Assembly: GCA_013362555.1 (NCBI GenBank)
Contig: JABFVX010000248.1
Span: forward strand, 1 to 12,871
Source of the DNA: Mycobacteriaceae bacterium
GTDB taxonomy: Bacteria; Actinomycetota; Actinomycetes; Mycobacteriales; Mycobacteriaceae
DNA length: 12,871 nucleotides
Direction of reading: 5' to 3'
Of this stretch, positions 6,953 through 12,871 are shown piece by piece. The notes under the pieces were generated by a model. That model searched no databases. It saw only the letters and a program-made list of their open reading frames with translations, and had not been told where the DNA came from. Positions within the stretch are counted from its first letter, which is position 1. The number at the start of each line of letters is the position of its first letter. The position numbers were made by a program, and so were the translations under genes.

Positions 6953-8047
6953 GTGTTCCTGCGCGTTTTCGGAGTTTCGCTGGCGGTCAGCGCCGCCGCG
7001 CTCGCGGCCGCGTGGCTCTACGGCGGGCCGACCGCGTTCGCGCTCGCGGCGATCCTCGGCATCCTCGAGGTGTCGCTGTCGTTCGACAACGCCGTGGTCA
7101 ACGCAGGAGTGCTGCGCACACTCAGCCCGTTCTGGCAGCGCATCTTCTTGACCATCGGGGTGCTGATCGCGGTATTCGGCATGCGGCTGCTGTTTCCGCT
7201 GCTGCTGATCTGGGTCACCGCAGGACTCAATCCGCGGGAGGCTTTCCAGCTTGCCTTACACCCTCCGCCCGGCGACGCCTCGCACTTCTCGGACGGCGCC
7301 CCCAGCTACCGCACACTGCTGAACGATGCACACCCGACAATCGCCGCCTTCGGCGGCGCCTTTCTGCTGATGCTGTTCCTGCGGTTCTTTCTCGCCGGGC
7401 CCAAGCGCACCTGGCTCACGTGGCTGGAGCGCCCGCTCGCGGCGTTGGGCAGGGTGCCGATGGTCGCCGCGGCGGTCGCCGGGCTGGCGGTGATCGTCGC
7501 GGCGGTGTGGGGCGCCCCCGACCACAAGCTGGGTGCCGTCATGATCGCGGGCACCCTCGGCATGGTCACCTACATCACGGTGGACGGCCTCGGCTCGATG
7601 TTCCGGCCCGACCAGCACTCGAGCGGCGCCGCCGGACTTACCGGGAAAGCCGCGTTCTTCACGTTCCTCTACTTGGAGGTGCTCGACTCGTCGTTCTCGT
7701 TCGACGGCGTGATCGGGTCCTTCGCCATCACCTCCGACCCGATCGTCATCGCCCTCGGCCTCGGCCTGATCGGCTCGATGTTCGTCCGCTCGATCACGGT
7801 GTACATGGTGCGCAAAGGCACCCTGTCGGAGTACGCCTACCTGGAGCACGGCGCGTACTGGGCGATCGGCGTCTTGGCGGTGCTGCTGCTGGTGTCCATC
7901 GGAGTGCACGTCAACGAGGTCCTCACCGGCCTGGCGGGCGTCGCGCTCATCACGGCCGCATTCCTCAGCAGCGTCGTCCGCAACCGCCGGACGCACAACA
8001 CCGCCGACCTCCGCGAGGCCCGCGCTGACGACCGCGTCAGCGCCTGA
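6953..8047 (+). CDS. TerC/DUF475-family integral membrane protein
   Basis: Polytopic membrane protein of 364 aa in the DUF475 branch of the TerC superfamily. TerC relatives in other bacteria are implicated in metal-ion (notably manganese) export and tellurite resistance; the substrate here is inferred, not shown. About eight hydrophobic segments are visible. Both family signatures are intact: LEVSLSFDNAVVNAGVL (38-54; Glu39, Asp45, Asn46) and LEVLDSSFSFDGVIGSFAIT (241-260; Glu242, Asp245, Asp251), which place acidic residues in the membrane as a likely cation site. A hydrophilic loop lies at about 91-128 and the C-terminal tail is basic. The start is GTG 6953, with GGGAAGGA at 6938-6945 as ribosome-binding site; an in-frame ATG at 6917 lacks a good one. 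The TerD-like gene nearby suggests related stress functions. Confidence 0.9.
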   Translation: MFLRVFGVSLAVSAAALAAAWLYGGPTAFALAAILGILEVSLSFDNAVVNAGVLRTLSPFWQRIFLTIGVLIAVFGMRLLFPLLLIWVTAGLNPREAFQLALHPPPGDASHFSDGAPSYRTLLNDAHPTIAAFGGAFLLMLFLRFFLAGPKRTWLTWLERPLAALGRVPMVAAAVAGLAVIVAAVWGAPDHKLGAVMIAGTLGMVTYITVDGLGSMFRPDQHSSGAAGLTGKAAFFTFLYLEVLDSSFSFDGVIGSFAITSDPIVIALGLGLIGSMFVRSITVYMVRKGTLSEYAYLEHGAYWAIGVLAVLLLVSIGVHVNEVLTGLAGVALITAAFLSSVVRNRRTHNTADLREARADDRVSA

Positions 8048-8049
8048 AC

Positions 8050-8102
8050 CTCCAGAACGACCCGCGACGTGCGTTGAACGCAACTAATGGGTCATTGTGG
8101 AG
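8050..8102. repeat. Intergenic palindrome family, copy 5
   Basis: Inverted repeat CTCCAGAACGACCCGCGACG.. (8050-8075) against AACGCAACTAATGGGTCATTGTGGAG (8077-8102; quoted in full only as end points, key blocks AACGCA, GGGTCATT and GGAG). Outer and central parts pair; about five inner positions do not. It starts 2 nt after the TerC stop and lies in the 94-nt convergent gap before the DUF5134 stop at 8142, so it may serve both transcripts. No T-tract. Confidence 0.88.
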
Positions 8103-8141
8103 ATCTCGGCAGGCTGCGAGGCCGACTGAGCGGCATCGGGC

Positions 8142-8786
8142 CTAGAGCATGGCGGCGAACATGACCGCCATGCCTGCGGCCATCGTCGCCTCGCACACCC
8201 GCAGATGCGCGGCGTGGTCGTGGTGTCCGGCCCCCGGGGCCGCGGCGCGGTGAGCGAAGTAGCGGTAGAGCCACAACACCGCGGCGGCGGCGAAGACGGC
8301 CACCCACGCGGTCGCGCCGACGCGGGTCCAGTCGACGCCGGCGGCTGCGGCCGGAGCGCTGCTCATCTGCGTGCCGCCCATGTCCATGCCGGGCATGTCC
8401 ATGCCTGCCATGCCGCCACCCGCGTCCATGCCCGCCATGACAGAACCGGAGCCGGGGATCAGGTCCTCGGTCATCGCGGCATACATGAACGCCATCGCCG
8501 CCATCATCACGGCGTGGTAGGCGTGTGTCGGCCGGCGGCCGCCCCGCGTGACCGCGGCGACGGCGAACCACGCCGCGGCGACGACGAAGAGCACCATCGG
8601 CGGGATCGTGGGCCAGCTCATGCTGAACGGCCAGGCCATCGCGATCATCGCCAGACACATCAGAAGGTGCAGACAGTGCCCTACGCGGTCGAGCCCGCCG
8701 GGCTGTCGCAGCGCCGCCACGCAGTGCGCCGCGCTCACCGCGAACATGGCGGTGACCACCCAGCGCAGCACGATCTCGGTGATCAT
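8142..8786 (-). CDS. DUF5134 membrane protein with Met- and His-rich loops
   Basis: Actinobacterial DUF5134 integral membrane protein, 214 aa, function not established. Roughly six to seven hydrophobic segments are visible (about 5-25, 38-55, 60-79, 88-106, 155-174, 195-214). Between helices lies a Met/Asp/Gly-rich loop at 117-141 with MDMPGMDMGG, resembling MxxM-type copper(I)-binding loops of CopC or CusF-like proteins, and a His cluster HHDHAAH at 188-194. Cys22, Cys38, Cys44 and Cys198 add further soft ligands. A metal-related, perhaps copper, role is inferred from this composition only. The start is ATG 8786, overlapping the upstream PepSY stop as ATGA (8783-8786), with GGGAAGGGG upstream as ribosome-binding site; this indicates translational coupling. 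A start 36 nt further upstream is possible but less likely. Confidence 0.82.
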   Translation of the reverse strand: MITEIVLRWVVTAMFAVSAAHCVAALRQPGGLDRVGHCLHLLMCLAMIAMAWPFSMSWPTIPPMVLFVVAAAWFAVAAVTRGGRRPTHAYHAVMMAAMAFMYAAMTEDLIPGSGSVMAGMDAGGGMAGMDMPGMDMGGTQMSSAPAAAAGVDWTRVGATAWVAVFAAAAVLWLYRYFAHRAAAPGAGHHDHAAHLRVCEATMAAGMAVMFAAML

Positions 8787-10150
8787 CCGGCCGCCCCTTC
8801 CCGCTGCCCGCCGCGCCGCCATCCGAGAGCGCCGTCGAGAATCACGAAGGCTCCGATGCTAAGCCCGAGCAGCGGAACAAACCAGCCGACGAGCGCCACG
8901 GCCGCGACGAACGCCACGGCCTCCGCGGGCTCGAGGCCCAGCAGCGCCCCGCGGCCGACAAGTCCCGTCCGCTTCGGAGCCCGACGCCACCACATCTGGT
9001 AGCCCCGAACGATGACCGACAGCAAGCCGAGGGCCAGCAGGACCAGAGCCACCTGGTTGGCCACGCCGAACAGAATGCCCATGTGCGCGTCGATCGCCCA
9101 CCGCGTCAGCTTCGCCATGAACGGCCACTGGGCGAAGTCGATGCGCTGCACCTGCGCGCCGGTGACCGGGTCGACGGCAATCGAGTCGCCGCGGGTCGGG
9201 CAGTCCCGCTTGCGCTCCGTGACCTGCCACGCTCCGCCGTCCCGCCCGCCCGGATACAGCCACAGCGGACCTCGCAGCCCGGCCCGGTCCGCGGCCGCCA
9301 GCGCCCGGTCCGCGGCCGGCCCGATAGGCGTCCGCGCCGCGGCGGCAGGTCTCGCCGACGTGGGCGTGCCCACGCTCGGTGCGACCCAGCTCAGCTCTTC
9401 GCGCACCTTCTGCACGTGCTCTCCGGCATATCGCGACCACGTCAGCCCGGTGGCCGAAAGTCCGAGCAGGCCAACCAGAATCCACACCCCGACCGAGCCG
9501 TGCCAGGACAGCGCCCGCCCCCGGCGGCCCGCGGATCGACCGGGGGTCAGCAGCGCGGCGACGCCCCTGCGTCTGCGCTGCACCACCCACATCGCCGAGC
9601 CGCTGAGCGCCAGCACCCACAGCCAGCTGGCCGCCAGCTCGCTGTAGTTGCGGCCGACTGCGCCCAAGTGCAGGTTGCGGTGGAGCTCGTCGAACCACGC
9701 CCGCAGCGGCAGCCACTCGCCGGAGGTGGTCAGCGCGCCACGCACCTGCCCGGAGTACGGATCCACGAAGACCGTCCGCGAGTAGTCCGCGGGCACGTCC
9801 GCGACACGCAGAACGACACGGGTGGTGGCGTTCGCGGCGGCGGGCGGATTGATGCTCTGCAGGTCGCCCTCCGGGTGTGCGGCGCGCGCCGCCGCAAGCT
9901 GAGCGCTCAGCGGCAGCCGGTGCTCCCCGACATGGTCGACCGTGAGCTCATGCCGGTAGACCATCCGGTCGACCTGCGGGATCAGCGCATACAGCAGTCC
10001 CGTGACCGCCGCGACGGCCAGGAACGGGCCCACCAGCAGCCCGGCGTAGAAATGCATCCGCAGCAGCACGGGTCGCAGGCGTCGCCACCGGCCCGGCGCC
10101 GCGGTCCCGCCTGTCTCGACCGCCGAACCGGACGTGATCACCTCGGACAC
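8783..10150 (-). CDS. PepSY-associated TM-domain protein
   Basis: Membrane protein of 455 aa in the PepSY-TM family, whose members are often found with metal-uptake or reduction genes; some are proposed to be flavin- or haem-dependent metal reductases (family knowledge, not shown here). TM helices are at about 34-57, 172-191, 217-238, 357-384 and 409-440. Extracytoplasmic PepSY-like regions lie at about 75-150 (with YSRTVFVDPYSGQVRG at 123-138) and 270-340 (with DSIAVDPVTGAQVQRIDF). Conserved His residues occur at helix ends: LRMHFYAGL (His33), LHRNLHLG (His157, His161), SWHGSVGVW (His217) and DAHMGILFG (His356), which could ligand haem. The start is GTG 10150, supported by AGGAAGG (10164-10158) at 7-nt spacing. 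First gene of a two-gene operon with DUF5134. Confidence 0.87.
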   Translation of the reverse strand: MSEVITSGSAVETGGTAAPGRWRRLRPVLLRMHFYAGLLVGPFLAVAAVTGLLYALIPQVDRMVYRHELTVDHVGEHRLPLSAQLAAARAAHPEGDLQSINPPAAANATTRVVLRVADVPADYSRTVFVDPYSGQVRGALTTSGEWLPLRAWFDELHRNLHLGAVGRNYSELAASWLWVLALSGSAMWVVQRRRRGVAALLTPGRSAGRRGRALSWHGSVGVWILVGLLGLSATGLTWSRYAGEHVQKVREELSWVAPSVGTPTSARPAAAARTPIGPAADRALAAADRAGLRGPLWLYPGGRDGGAWQVTERKRDCPTRGDSIAVDPVTGAQVQRIDFAQWPFMAKLTRWAIDAHMGILFGVANQVALVLLALGLLSVIVRGYQMWWRRAPKRTGLVGRGALLGLEPAEAVAFVAAVALVGWFVPLLGLSIGAFVILDGALGWRRGGQREGAAG

Positions 10151-10173
10151 CCGCCGACCTTCCTCACCGAACT

Positions 10174-10208
10174 GCGGAACATTATCTAGTCGGCCCGGCC
10201 CCGGCAAA
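10174..10208 (-). promoter_or_regulatory. Candidate promoter of the PepSY-DUF5134 operon
   Basis: On the minus strand GATAAT (10186-10181), within the sequence TAGATAAT, is a strong -10 candidate. TTTGCC (10208-10203) is a possible -35 with a 16-nt spacer. This predicts transcription from about 10174 and a leader of about 24 nt that includes the AGGAAGG ribosome-binding site. It is the most AT-rich spot of the 207-nt divergent interval with ald. Confidence 0.45.
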
Positions 10209-10357
10209 AGTTCCCGGCCGCGGCCAAGTCTCCGTGCGGCGACACTCTTCCCAGGGATGAGAGGGGGAATGGCGTCCGGTGGGTATGTTGCCGATGTTGG
10301 TTCAGCAGTCTTTCAGTCCTCATTGCACATATGGCGCATCAGGAAGATGGAGCCCAG

Positions 10358-11458
10358 ATGAAGGTCGGCATTCCCCGCGAACTCAAGGACAACGAGTACC
10401 GCGTCGCTATCACCCCGGCCGGGGTGCACGAGCTCGTCACCCACGGTCACGACGTGCTCATCGAAACCGGGGCGGGCCTAGGCTCCGCGCTATCGGACGC
10501 GGATTTCACGACCGTTGGGGCGCGCATCGCGCCGAACGCCGACGCGGTCTGGGCCGAAGCCGAGCTAATTCTGAAGGTGAAAGAGCCTGTCGCCGAGGAG
10601 TATTCGCGACTTCGCAAAGACCAGGTGCTGTTCACGTTCCTACACCTGGCCGCGTCCCAGGAGTGCACCGACGCGCTGCTGGCGGCCAAGACCACGTCCA
10701 TCGCGTACGAGACCGTCACCGCGCCGGGGGGGAGCCTGCCGCTGCTGGCGCCGATGAGCGAGATCGCCGGGCGGCTGGCGCCGCAAGTCGGCGCCCACCA
10801 CCTGCTGCGCAGCGAAGGCGGGCGCGGGGTGCTGCTCGGCGGCGTGCCCGGCGTGCCGCCGGCCAGCGTGGTGGTGATCGGCGCGGGAGTGGCCGGTCGC
10901 AATGCCGTGGCCATGGCCGTCGGGCTGCACGCGGAGGTGACAGTGCTGGACGTGTCCCTGCCGCAGCTGCGCGACCTGGACGCGCTGTACCAGGGCCGAG
11001 TGCGCACGCTCGTGTCGACCACGCTCGACCTGGAGCAGGCGGTGCTGGGCGCGGACTTGGTGATCGGCGCGGTCCTGGTGCCCGGCGCGAAGGCGCCGAC
11101 CCTGGTCTCCAACGACCTGGTGCGGCGGATGCGCCCCGGCGCGGTGCTGGTCGACATCGCCGTCGACCAGGGCGGGTGCTTCGCCGACACCCGCCCGACC
11201 ACGCACGCGGCCCCCATCTACCGGGTGCACGACAGCGTGTTCTACTGCGTCGCGAACATGCCCGGCGTGGTGCCGCGCACCTCCACGTTCGCGCTCACCA
11301 ATGCCACCCTGCCCTATGTCGTCGCCCTCGCCGACCAGGGCTGGGAGCAGGCCACCCGCTCGATGCCCGGCCTGGCCGACGGTCTCACCACCCACGCGGG
11401 CTCACTGCTCAGCGAGGCCGTGGCCGACGCCCACGGCTACGACGTGCAGGCTATGTAA
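10358..11458 (+). CDS. ald: Alanine dehydrogenase
   Basis: NAD-dependent L-alanine dehydrogenase (EC 1.4.1.1), which interconverts L-alanine and pyruvate plus ammonia in the cytosol; mycobacterial Ald also reduces glyoxylate to glycine and is induced in hypoxia. Length is 366 aa against about 371 in M. tuberculosis. From ATG 10358 the family numbering is reproduced exactly: Arg15 (YRVAITP), Lys75 (LKVKEP), His96 (FTFLHLAAS), the Rossmann loop GAGVAG (175-180), Asp198 ending the second strand, and Asp270 (IAVDQGGCF). GGAG at 10349-10352 is the ribosome-binding site. No frameshift or missing catalytic residue is seen. Its 3' end overlaps the convergent GT87 gene by 8 bp. In mycobacteria ald is controlled by the Lrp-type regulator AldR; no AldR gene or clear site is visible here. 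Confidence 0.96.
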   Translation: MKVGIPRELKDNEYRVAITPAGVHELVTHGHDVLIETGAGLGSALSDADFTTVGARIAPNADAVWAEAELILKVKEPVAEEYSRLRKDQVLFTFLHLAASQECTDALLAAKTTSIAYETVTAPGGSLPLLAPMSEIAGRLAPQVGAHHLLRSEGGRGVLLGGVPGVPPASVVVIGAGVAGRNAVAMAVGLHAEVTVLDVSLPQLRDLDALYQGRVRTLVSTTLDLEQAVLGADLVIGAVLVPGAKAPTLVSNDLVRRMRPGAVLVDIAVDQGGCFADTRPTTHAAPIYRVHDSVFYCVANMPGVVPRTSTFALTNATLPYVVALADQGWEQATRSMPGLADGLTTHAGSLLSEAVADAHGYDVQAM

Positions 11459-12830
11459 CCGGCCCGGGAACTCGGACGGCCGCAACGGCCCGTGAGGCGC
11501 TTTCGACGCCGCTCACGGGCCGTTGCGGCGGTTGCGCCCTGTCGGCTCGCACGAAGGCGAAGGCCAAGAACACCAGCAGTGCCGCCTTTCCCCACACGCC
11601 GAACTGGACGATCCGCTCGGCGGTCTCCACCTGCTGGTAGGTGGCGAGCCGGTAGAAGTACCGGAACACCCCGACGCCGATGGCCAAGTCCGCGCACAGG
11701 TAGGCCGCGACAGCCTGCCACGGCACGGCGAGCACGACGAAGAACGGGATCAACCACAGGGTGTACTGCGGCGAGTGCACCTTGTGGAACAACAGGAACG
11801 CGCAGAGCATCGCACCGCTGACGCCGATCCACGGATAGCGGCCGTCCCGGCGCATGATCCGCCAGCCCCACCACACCGCCACCGCGAACGACCCGAGGAC
11901 CAGAGCGGGCGAGGCCACCGACACCAGGTCGGAATAGGCGTGTTCGCCCGCCTCGTCGCGGGCGAACACCCGGCGCAACCCCCAATACCAGACGGAGTTG
12001 GTGGTGATGTCGGCGTGGCGCTGCCCCTGGAACACGAACGACGCCAGCCAGCCACGGGACCCCGCCACCGCGAACGGCAGGTTGACCAGCACCGCGGTGG
12101 CGACCGCGGCTCCGACGACGGCCAACGCCCCGCGCCGGTCGCGGGCGTCGGTCCGGCGTTCCCCTCCGGTCAGGACATACAGCGCCAGCGGCAGCACGAA
12201 CACGCCCGGATAGAGCTTCAGACAGAACCCGATGCCGAGCAGCACCCCCGCCGACACCCCGCGGGTGCGCAGCGACCAGCGGTTCTCGTTCGTCACCAGA
12301 TACATCGCGGCGACCGTGGTCGCGACCACCGGGAGCTCCCAGTTGTGGAACGCGTAGAGGACCAACGGCGGGCTCGCGGCGAACCACATCGCCGCCCAGC
12401 CCCGCATCCGCGCCAGCATCCATGCCGTGACCAGTGCAAACATCGCGAGCACCAGCGCGCTGTTGCGGAGGAACTCCGCGTCGGTGTGCGCCCCGATGCC
12501 GCCCAGCCACATCAAGAGCCCGCTGAGCACGGGGTACTCCACCGCACCGCCGACCAGCCCGCCCTGCGCGTCGAGACTGCCGTGCACATAGGGAAAGACG
12601 TGCAGGTTGATGTCGCGGCCAACCCAGAGATACTGGATATCTGAGTAGCAGACGGCCGAATCCTTGATCAGGTCGAACCGCAAGCTGCGCCCCGACTCGT
12701 CGAACGGCGGCCCCACACACCGCGCCTTGTTCAAGTACCCGAACAACAGCGTCACCGCGCAGGTCAGCACCACCGCGACAGGCGCCGCCCGGGCGATCCG
12801 AACACTCGGCTTGCCGCTCCCCTGCGCCAT
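11451..12830 (-). CDS. GT87-family polytopic membrane glycosyltransferase, second paralogue
   Basis: Predicted GT-C membrane glycosyltransferase, 459 aa, donor and acceptor unknown; polyprenyl-phosphate-mannose is a reasonable family-based guess. It is paralogous to the GT87 protein at 2387-4030: both have K-x-x-C after TM1 (NKARC), CYSDI (61-65 here), FPY, EYPV (98-101), CLKLYPG against TKLYPL, VNLPFA and KVHSPQYTLWLIP. Asp64 in CYSDI is the candidate catalytic Asp. About ten hydrophobic segments are visible. It lacks the long hydrophilic N-terminus of its paralogue. ATG 12830 has no properly spaced ribosome-binding site (GGAGG is 1 nt away), but TAGGCT ends 6 nt upstream, suggesting a leaderless mRNA. 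The final 25 residues or so, encoded across and beyond the hairpin at 11479-11529, lie after the last TM and look non-conserved. Confidence 0.87.
   Translation of the reverse strand: MAQGSGKPSVRIARAAPVAVVLTCAVTLLFGYLNKARCVGPPFDESGRSLRFDLIKDSAVCYSDIQYLWVGRDINLHVFPYVHGSLDAQGGLVGGAVEYPVLSGLLMWLGGIGAHTDAEFLRNSALVLAMFALVTAWMLARMRGWAAMWFAASPPLVLYAFHNWELPVVATTVAAMYLVTNENRWSLRTRGVSAGVLLGIGFCLKLYPGVFVLPLALYVLTGGERRTDARDRRGALAVVGAAVATAVLVNLPFAVAGSRGWLASFVFQGQRHADITTNSVWYWGLRRVFARDEAGEHAYSDLVSVASPALVLGSFAVAVWWGWRIMRRDGRYPWIGVSGAMLCAFLLFHKVHSPQYTLWLIPFFVVLAVPWQAVAAYLCADLAIGVGVFRYFYRLATYQQVETAERIVQFGVWGKAALLVFLAFAFVRADRAQPPQRPVSGVESASRAVAAVRVPGPVT
11479..11529. terminator. Hairpin at the ald/GT87 convergence
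   Basis: An 18-bp inverted repeat: GCCGCAACGGCCCGTGAG at 11479-11496 is the exact reverse complement of 11512-11529, with a 15-nt interior that can add GCG/CGC pairing. It begins 20 nt after the ald stop and is the likely ald transcription end, although no T-run follows. It lies wholly inside the last codons of the opposing GT87 gene. Its core (CCCGTGA) loosely resembles the five palindrome-family copies, but the ends differ, so I keep it separate. Confidence 0.7.
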
Positions 12831-12836
12831 GCCTCC

Positions 12837-12842
12837 AGCCTA
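12837..12842 (-). promoter_or_regulatory. Possible -10 (TAGGCT) for leaderless GT87 mRNA
   Basis: On the minus strand TAGGCT ends 6 nt before the ATG at 12830. The spacing suits initiation at the start codon itself, as is common in mycobacteria and relatives. The -35 region would be near the window edge, and I cannot identify it. Confidence 0.35.
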
Positions 12843-12871
12843 GGCGGCCCACCCCGCCACACCCGCCAAGC

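Noticed and set aside
2225..8102. CRISPR-like repeat series
   Set aside because: Copies are 0.5-2 kb apart, separated by genes, palindromic throughout and divergent; there are no spacers and no cas genes.
2225..8102. Insertion sequence carrying the terminal inverted repeats
   Set aside because: The sequence between copies is ordinary single-copy genes with no transposase or RAYT-like protein, and no consistent target-site duplication is seen.
9083..10189. Long plus-strand frame antisense to PepSY-TM
   Set aside because: Composition is Arg/Pro/Gln-rich shadow with no motif; the minus-strand frame has TM helices and PepSY features.
10261..10357. AldR/Lrp-type operator upstream of ald
   Set aside because: CATATG-centred and partly symmetric sequence is present near 10329, but I cannot match it to a defined consensus; a regulator gene is not nearby.

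Overview
The window is high-GC DNA from a mycolate actinobacterium, most likely Nocardia or a close relative. The evidence is the codon use, a PonA1-type class A penicillin-binding protein followed by a GT87 membrane glycosyltransferase (the ponA1-Rv0051 pairing known from Mycobacterium), a mycobacterial-type alanine dehydrogenase, and DUF5134 and DUF475 proteins typical of Actinobacteria. The genus is an inference; no rRNA or other strict marker is present.

Layout. 1-2214 (+): ponA1-like bifunctional PBP, cut by the left edge. 2387-4030 (+): GT87 protein. 4223-4588 (+): DUF1330 protein. 4635-5768 (-): double-domain TerD-like stress protein, convergent with the previous gene. 5769-6136: divergent, locally AT-rich regulatory interval with several dyads. 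6137-6799 (+): GNAT acetyltransferase. 6953-8047 (+): TerC/DUF475 membrane protein. 8142-8786 and 8783-10150 (-): coupled two-gene operon, PepSY-TM protein then DUF5134 protein with a Met-rich loop. 10151-10357: divergent promoter interval. 10358-11458 (+): alanine dehydrogenase. 11451-12830 (-): second GT87 protein, whose stop overlaps the end of ald.

Functionally this is a cell-envelope locus (PBP plus two polyprenyl-sugar-type glycosyltransferases) enclosing small stress, metal and housekeeping genes: TerD, TerC, a probable metal or redox membrane pair, and Ald. The genes do not form one pathway.

The most notable structure is not a gene. A family of five long, sequence-related palindromes (ends like CTCCAGAAYGACCC / GGGTCATTCTGGAG) lies just 3' of five consecutive plus-strand genes, near 2225, 4050, 4571, 6814 and 8050. 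None lies in the two divergent promoter intervals. One copy contains the stop codon of the DUF1330 gene, and one is a longer composite copy. A sixth hairpin of different sequence sits at the ald/GT87 convergence and lies inside the GT87 coding end. I do not recognise the repeat family. It behaves like a REP/BIME- or MITE-like element that may have been co-opted as 3'-end or terminator structure. No transposase, CRISPR array, tRNA or rRNA is seen.
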